Below the pieces are notes generated by a model that worked only from the letters and a program-made list of their open reading frames with translations, ran no database searches and had not been told where the DNA came from. DNA of 64,000 bases from Streptomyces luteolus (GTDB lineage Bacteria; Actinomycetota; Actinomycetes; Streptomycetales; Streptomycetaceae), in NCBI RefSeq assembly GCF_029968015.1, contig NZ_JASCIS010000027.1:42416-106415 (forward strand). Direction: 5' to 3'. The translations under genes and the position numbers were made by a program. Positions 60,025-64,000 of the stretch are shown here, piece by piece. The number at the start of each line of letters is the position of its first letter. The first letter of the stretch is position 1.

Positions 60025-61179
60025 GTGAAGGCATACCGTCCCCGTGGTTCGAGGCGCGCCGTGACCGTCGCCGCCTGCGCACTCGTCACCGCCGTCGCGG
60101 CCGCCGGCTGCGGTGCCGCGCCGACCGCGGACGCGCAGGACAGCAAGGCGGGCAAGGCCCGTTCGGCGGCCGACCTCGGCGGCCTCGACAAGCTGGTCGC
60201 GGCCGCGAAGAAGGAGGGCGAGCTGAATGTCTACGCCCTCGCGCCCGACTGGGCGAACTACGGCGAGATGATCAAGGCCTTCGAGAAGAAGTACGGCATC
60301 GAGGTCAACAACGAGAACCCCGGCGGCAGCAGCCAGCAGGCCCTCAACGCCGCCGCCAAGCGCAAGGGCCAGCCCCGCGCCGTGGACGCCCTGGACCTCG
60401 GCACCGCGTACATGCAGGACGCCAAGACCAAGCAGCTGCTCGCCCCGTACAAGGTCGAGGGCTGGGACGGGCTGCCGAAGGAGCAGAAGCAGGCCGACGG
60501 GTCCTTCGCGGACAACTACGGCGGCTACATCTCCATCGGCTGCGACGCCAAGGCCGTCAAGGAGTGCCCGGAGACCTTCGAGGACCTGCTCAAGCCGGAG
60601 TACAAGAACAAGGTCGCCCTCAACGGCAACCCGACCGAGTCCAGCTCCGCGCTCTCCGCGGTCTTCGCCGCGTCCCTCGCCAACGGGGGCTCGCTCGGCG
60701 ACGTACAGCCCGGCCTCGACTTCTTCAAGGAGCTGAAGCAGAAGGGCAATTACGTCCCCGCCGAGTCCACCCTCGCCACCATCCAGAAGGGCGAGACCCC
60801 GATCTCCATCGACTGGGACTACCTCAACCTCGGCTACGGCGACAAGCTCAAGCCCAAGGGCGTCGACTGGCAGGTCATCGTCCCCGAGGACGGCCAGTAC
60901 TCGCTGTACTACAACCAGGGCGTCAACAAGTACGCCCCGCACCCCGCCGCCGCCCGCCTCTGGCTGGAGTTCGTCTACAGCGAGGAGGGCCAGAACATCT
61001 GGCTCAAGGGCTACTCGCGGCCCGCGCTGCTCGACCGCATGGTCGAGGACGGCACCGTAGACAAGGCCGCCAACGCGAAGCTCCCTTCGGTCACCGGCAC
61101 CCCGAAGTCCGCCACCCCCGAGCAGGAGGCCGCGGCCAAGGAGAAGGTCGTCCAGGGCTGGGCCAAGGCGGTCGGCTGA
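60025..61179 (+). CDS. ABC transporter substrate-binding lipoprotein (PhnS/FutA/spermidine-like)
   Basis: A protein of 384 aa from GTG 60025 (AGGAG 9 nt upstream); the frame is open to 59947. Lipoprotein signal ending VAAAGCG with Cys near 31, then a mature family-8-type binding protein: LVAAAKKEGELNVYALAPDW near 60-80, FEKKYGIEVNNENPGGSSQQ near 94, ISIDWDYLNLGYGDKL near 255, YYNQGVNKYAPHP near 295. Family members bind metal, polyamine, thiamine or 2-aminoethylphosphonate. Gene order here (binding protein, two permeases, ATPase, plus UTRA-GntR regulator and HAD enzyme) is like the Salmonella phnRSTUV set, but the ligand cannot be settled by eye. Confidence 0.88.
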   Translation: MKAYRPRGSRRAVTVAACALVTAVAAAGCGAAPTADAQDSKAGKARSAADLGGLDKLVAAAKKEGELNVYALAPDWANYGEMIKAFEKKYGIEVNNENPGGSSQQALNAAAKRKGQPRAVDALDLGTAYMQDAKTKQLLAPYKVEGWDGLPKEQKQADGSFADNYGGYISIGCDAKAVKECPETFEDLLKPEYKNKVALNGNPTESSSALSAVFAASLANGGSLGDVQPGLDFFKELKQKGNYVPAESTLATIQKGETPISIDWDYLNLGYGDKLKPKGVDWQVIVPEDGQYSLYYNQGVNKYAPHPAAARLWLEFVYSEEGQNIWLKGYSRPALLDRMVEDGTVDKAANAKLPSVTGTPKSATPEQEAAAKEKVVQGWAKAVG

Positions 61180-61181
61180 GC

Positions 61182-62090
61182 ATGGCGGAAAACGTACTGG
61201 AGAAAGTCGCCGTACGGGCGGAGCAGGCCGCGCCCCGACGCCGCCCGCGCCGCCGCCGGGCCCGCTGGCTCGCCGTCGTCCCGTTCTTCGCGTTCCTCGC
61301 CGTCGGCTTCGGACTGCCCGCCGGGACCATGGCGTACGGCGCGTTCACGGCGACGGACCCGGCGACGGGCGCGACCCGGTTCACCACCGAGAACGTCACC
61401 GGCGCCCTCTCCGGGGTGTACGCGGAGGGGCTCGCCGGAAGCGTGCGGCTCTCCCTGCTCACCGCCCTGTTGGCGACCGTCGTCGGCGCGGTGATCGCCC
61501 AGGCGCTGGTCGCCTCTCAGAAGCCCGCGCTGCGCCGGGCCGTCGTGGCGGCCTGCGGGGTGTTCGCCAACTTCTCCGGCGCACCGCTCGCGTTCGCGTT
61601 CATCGCCACCCTCGGTACGACCGGCACCCTGACCCGGATGCTCTCCCTGGAGTCCACCGGCTTCAGCGTCTACACCTTCACCGGGCTCGTCCTCGCGTAC
61701 CTGTACTTCATGGTGCCGCTGATGGTCGTCACCGTCCTCCCGGCCTTCGACGGTCTCCGCGTCCAGTGGCGTGAGGCCGCCGCCTCCTGCGGGGCGACGC
61801 GCGGGCAGTTCTGGCGGCACGTCGGCATCCCCGTGCTCACGCCCTCGCTGCTCGGCGGCGCGGTCCTGATGTTCGGCACCGCCTTCGCCTCGCACGCCAC
61901 CGCGGCCGTCCTGGTCGGCGGCTCGGTCCAGCTGATCACCATTCAGATCGCCAACGCCCTCAACGGCAACGTGCTCGCCGGGCAGGAGAACCTGGCGCTC
62001 GCGATGAGCCTCAACATGGTCCTGGTCGCGCTGCTCGTCATGGCCGTACAGATACCGCTGCAGCGCAGGAGTGCCCGATGGCTCGGCTGA
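61182..62090 (+). CDS. ABC transporter permease (first)
   Basis: A protein of 302 aa from ATG 61182, 2 nt after the binding-protein stop; open frame upstream is not coding. After a basic N terminus (RRRPRRRRARW) come six membrane helices, the first at about 30-48 (LAVVPFFAFLAVGFGLPAG). The EAA-type loop is WREAAASCGATRGQFWRHVGIPVL near 193-216 (20 of them: WREAAASCGATRGQFWRHVG). It pairs with the second permease, whose gene overlaps its end by 13 nt, to form the import channel. Confidence 0.9.
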   Translation: MAENVLEKVAVRAEQAAPRRRPRRRRARWLAVVPFFAFLAVGFGLPAGTMAYGAFTATDPATGATRFTTENVTGALSGVYAEGLAGSVRLSLLTALLATVVGAVIAQALVASQKPALRRAVVAACGVFANFSGAPLAFAFIATLGTTGTLTRMLSLESTGFSVYTFTGLVLAYLYFMVPLMVVTVLPAFDGLRVQWREAAASCGATRGQFWRHVGIPVLTPSLLGGAVLMFGTAFASHATAAVLVGGSVQLITIQIANALNGNVLAGQENLALAMSLNMVLVALLVMAVQIPLQRRSARWLG

Positions 62091-62899
62091 CCTCGCGCGG
62101 ACCGGTCCTCGGGATCGCCGCGCTCTACTTCCTCGTACCGGTCGCGGCCTCGCTGTGGTTCACGATCGCCGACGCCGACGGCATCAGCTTCGACGTCTAC
62201 AGCAAGGGCCTCGGCTCGGAGGGCCTCACCACGAGCCTGCTGAGGTCCGTCTCCATCGGCCTCGCGACCGTGGCGCTCGGCCTGCTGCTCATGGTGCCGA
62301 CCACGGTCGCCGTGGCCCTGCGCCTGCCGAAGCTGCGCCGGGTCGTCGAGATCCTCTGCATGATGCCGCTGGTCGTCCCGCCGATCGCCCTGGTCGCGGG
62401 CGTAGCCACGGTCCTCTCCTGGCAGCAGGACCTGGCCGCGACACCGCTCTACGGGACCTTCCAGGCGCTGATCAACCGCGACTTCCCCCTCATCCTCGTC
62501 ATCGTCTACACGGTGATGTCCCTGCCGTTCCTGTACCGCTCCCTCGACGCGGGCCTGCGCTCCGTCGACCTGCGCACCCTCGTCGAGGCCGCCCGCAGCC
62601 TCGGCGCCTCCCGTACCCAGACCCTGCTCCAGGTGATCGCGCCCAACCTGCGCCAGGCCGTCATGGGCGGCGCGGTGCTCAGCCTCGCCATGGTGCTCGG
62701 CGAGTACTCGGTCGCCTCCGTCCTCGGCTTCGAACCGTTCGCCGTATGGATGGTCAACGTCGGCGACAGCGAGGCCCAGCTCTCCGTCGCCGCCGCGATG
62801 CTGAGCCTGCTCTTCACCTGGGGGCTGCTGCTCCTGCTCACGGCCTTGGCCGGTGGGCGCACCCGTAAGACCGAGAGCCGAAGGAAGACGACCTCATGA
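62078..62899 (+). CDS. ABC transporter permease (second)
   Basis: A protein of 273 aa from ATG 62078, overlapping the first permease by 13 nt. Six hydrophobic segments beginning GPVLGIAALYFLVPVAASLW (residues 8-27). The EAA loop is LVEAARSLGASRTQTLLQVI near 168-187, and the stop overlaps the ATPase start as ATGA. It forms a heterodimeric channel with the first permease in the inner membrane. Confidence 0.9.
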   Translation: MARLTSRGPVLGIAALYFLVPVAASLWFTIADADGISFDVYSKGLGSEGLTTSLLRSVSIGLATVALGLLLMVPTTVAVALRLPKLRRVVEILCMMPLVVPPIALVAGVATVLSWQQDLAATPLYGTFQALINRDFPLILVIVYTVMSLPFLYRSLDAGLRSVDLRTLVEAARSLGASRTQTLLQVIAPNLRQAVMGGAVLSLAMVLGEYSVASVLGFEPFAVWMVNVGDSEAQLSVAAAMLSLLFTWGLLLLLTALAGGRTRKTESRRKTTS

Positions 62900-63945
62900 C
62901 CGTCCCCGTGCAACTCAAGCAACTCCGCCGGGAGTTCGGGTCCACGGTGGCCCTGGACGGCCTCGACCTGGACATCGCGCCCGGCGAACTCGTCGCCCTG
63001 CTCGGCCCGTCCGGCTGCGGCAAGACGACCGCTCTGCGCATCATCGCGGGCTTCGAGTCGGCGGACGCCGGCGAGCTGCTGATGGACGGCCAGGACGTCA
63101 CGTCCGTCCCGGCCAACCGCCGGGACATCGGCATGGTCTTCCAGTCGTACTCCCTCTTCCCGAACATGACGGCCGCCGAGAACGTCTCGTACGGGCTCCG
63201 GGTACGGGGCGTCTCGTCCGGTGAACGGGCCGCGCGGGCCGGGGAGTTGCTGGACCTCGTCGGCCTGCCCGGACGCGGCGGGCACTATCCGCACCAGCTC
63301 TCCGGCGGCCAGCAGCAGCGCGTCGCGCTCGCGCGGGCGCTTGCGATCCGGCCGCGCGTCCTGCTCCTGGACGAGCCGCTGTCGGCGTTGGACGCGAAGG
63401 TCCGGCTCACGCTCCGCGAGGAGATCCGCCGCATCCAGCTGGAGCTCGGCATCACCACGGTCTTCGTCACCCACGACCAGGAGGAGGCCCTGTCCATGGC
63501 GGACCGGGTCGCCGTCATGAAGGACGGCCGCCTCGAGCAGTGCGCGGCCCCCTCGGAGTTGTACGACCGTCCGGCCACGCCCTTCGTCGCGGAGTTCGTC
63601 GGCACGATGAACCGGGTGCCGGGGGTGGTGGGCGCGGACGGCGTGGTCGAGCTGTTCGGGCGGCGGCTGCCGGCGCACGGTGGTTCTTTCGGCGCCGGTA
63701 CGGAGGTGGACGTGCTGCTCCGGCCGGAGGGGTTCGGCGTGGTGCCGGGCGGGGATGCGGTGGTGCGGGTGGCGACGTTCCTGGGCGCGACGACCCGGTT
63801 GCACGTGACGACTGCGTCGGGGCTCGCGGTGAAGGTGGACGTTCCGAGCTGGGAGGCGGACGGGCTGACGCCCGGGGCTTCTTGCACGGTCCGGCCGCAC
63901 GAGAAGCCGGTGCTGGTGGCCGAACGTGCGGTGCCGGTCGGCTAG
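62896..63945 (+). CDS. ABC transporter ATP-binding protein (PotA/FbpC/PhnT-like)
   Basis: A protein of 349 aa from ATG 62896. Walker A GPSGCGKTT (about 37-45), Q-loop FQSYSLFPNMT near 84, signature LSGGQQQR near 136, Walker B RVLLLDEPLSALD near 155, and H-loop VTHDQEEALSMADR near 192. The C-terminal region (about 240-340) is a TOBE-like regulatory domain (FVGTMNRVPGVVG, LLRPEGFGVVPGG, RPHEKPVLVAERAV). It energises the two upstream permeases. The locus is a complete four-gene importer; palindromic element copy E follows 9 nt after the stop. Confidence 0.92.
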   Translation: MTVPVQLKQLRREFGSTVALDGLDLDIAPGELVALLGPSGCGKTTALRIIAGFESADAGELLMDGQDVTSVPANRRDIGMVFQSYSLFPNMTAAENVSYGLRVRGVSSGERAARAGELLDLVGLPGRGGHYPHQLSGGQQQRVALARALAIRPRVLLLDEPLSALDAKVRLTLREEIRRIQLELGITTVFVTHDQEEALSMADRVAVMKDGRLEQCAAPSELYDRPATPFVAEFVGTMNRVPGVVGADGVVELFGRRLPAHGGSFGAGTEVDVLLRPEGFGVVPGGDAVVRVATFLGATTRLHVTTASGLAVKVDVPSWEADGLTPGASCTVRPHEKPVLVAERAVPVG

Positions 63946-63954
63946 TTGCTTCTT

Positions 63955-64000
63955 CCCCTCCCCGCCCCTTCCCGAAAGTCCTGCCGGACGGGCCTCCTCA
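63955..64000 (+). repeat. Palindromic element, copy E (cut by window edge)
   Basis: The left arm and following GTCCTGCCGGACGGG-type segment match copies A-D; the rest lies beyond the window. It begins 9 nt after the ATPase stop. Confidence 0.8.

Overview
The window is a piece of a Streptomyces-type chromosome. Evidence: very high G+C with long antisense open frames; GTG and TTG starts; a tmRNA whose tag reads ANTKRDSQSFALAA; a bldA-type TTA codon; and a gene order that, from memory, matches the S. coelicolor SCO2950 to SCO2998 neighbourhood (hupA, malic enzyme, helicase, rsuA/sigU, nnaR, narK, peptidase, smpB, ctp protease, ftsX, ftsE, prfB, pkaB, pkaA, sugar ABC transporter, teichoic-acid genes). 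No database search was possible.

Positions 1-25,921 form a cell-surface glycopolymer locus. It has five large CDP-glycerol glycerophosphotransferase-like (TagF-type) proteins, most fused to an N-terminal family-2 glycosyltransferase. It also has a GT4-Stealth fusion (hexose-1-phosphate transfer), a free GT4, three SAM methyltransferases, a polytopic GT-C-like membrane protein cut by the left edge, and a DprE1/DprE2-like pair for polyprenyl-phospho-pentose epimerisation. Genes alternate strand in short operons, often with GTGA/ATGA stop-start overlaps. Together they would build and decorate a phosphodiester-linked wall or capsular polymer.

26,108-29,773 is a CUT1-type sugar ABC transporter (binding lipoprotein plus two permeases, no ATPase). 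29,941-37,249 holds an EssC-like FHA/FtsK protein divergent from two membrane Ser/Thr kinases (pkaA, pkaB). 37,347-43,993 is a core housekeeping block: prfB, a sortase-substrate surface protein, a small zinc-ribbon membrane protein, ftsE, ftsX, a PDZ/S41 protease, smpB and ssrA. 44,129-48,041 carries a secreted esterase, an S13 D,D-carboxypeptidase and an MFS exporter that overlaps the peptidase tail to tail.

48,291-51,200 is nitrate transport and its regulator (narK, nnaR), with GlnR-box-like sequences. 51,388-58,224 holds a CGNR protein, sigU/rsuA, a HelD-like RNA polymerase-associated helicase, a likely short transcript, an ACT-domain malic enzyme and hupA. 58,300-63,945 is a HAD phosphatase plus UTRA-GntR regulator, divergent from a four-gene ABC importer with the layout of 2-aminoethylphosphonate or iron importers.

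The most distinctive non-coding signal is a roughly 150-bp palindromic element present in five copies (12,887; 22,550; 49,728; 51,234; 63,955). Every copy lies 9-45 nt after a plus-strand stop codon, in the same orientation, with paired substitutions that preserve the stem. It looks like a folded 3'-UTR/terminator element; one copy also supplies a ribosome binding site and two flank nnaR.
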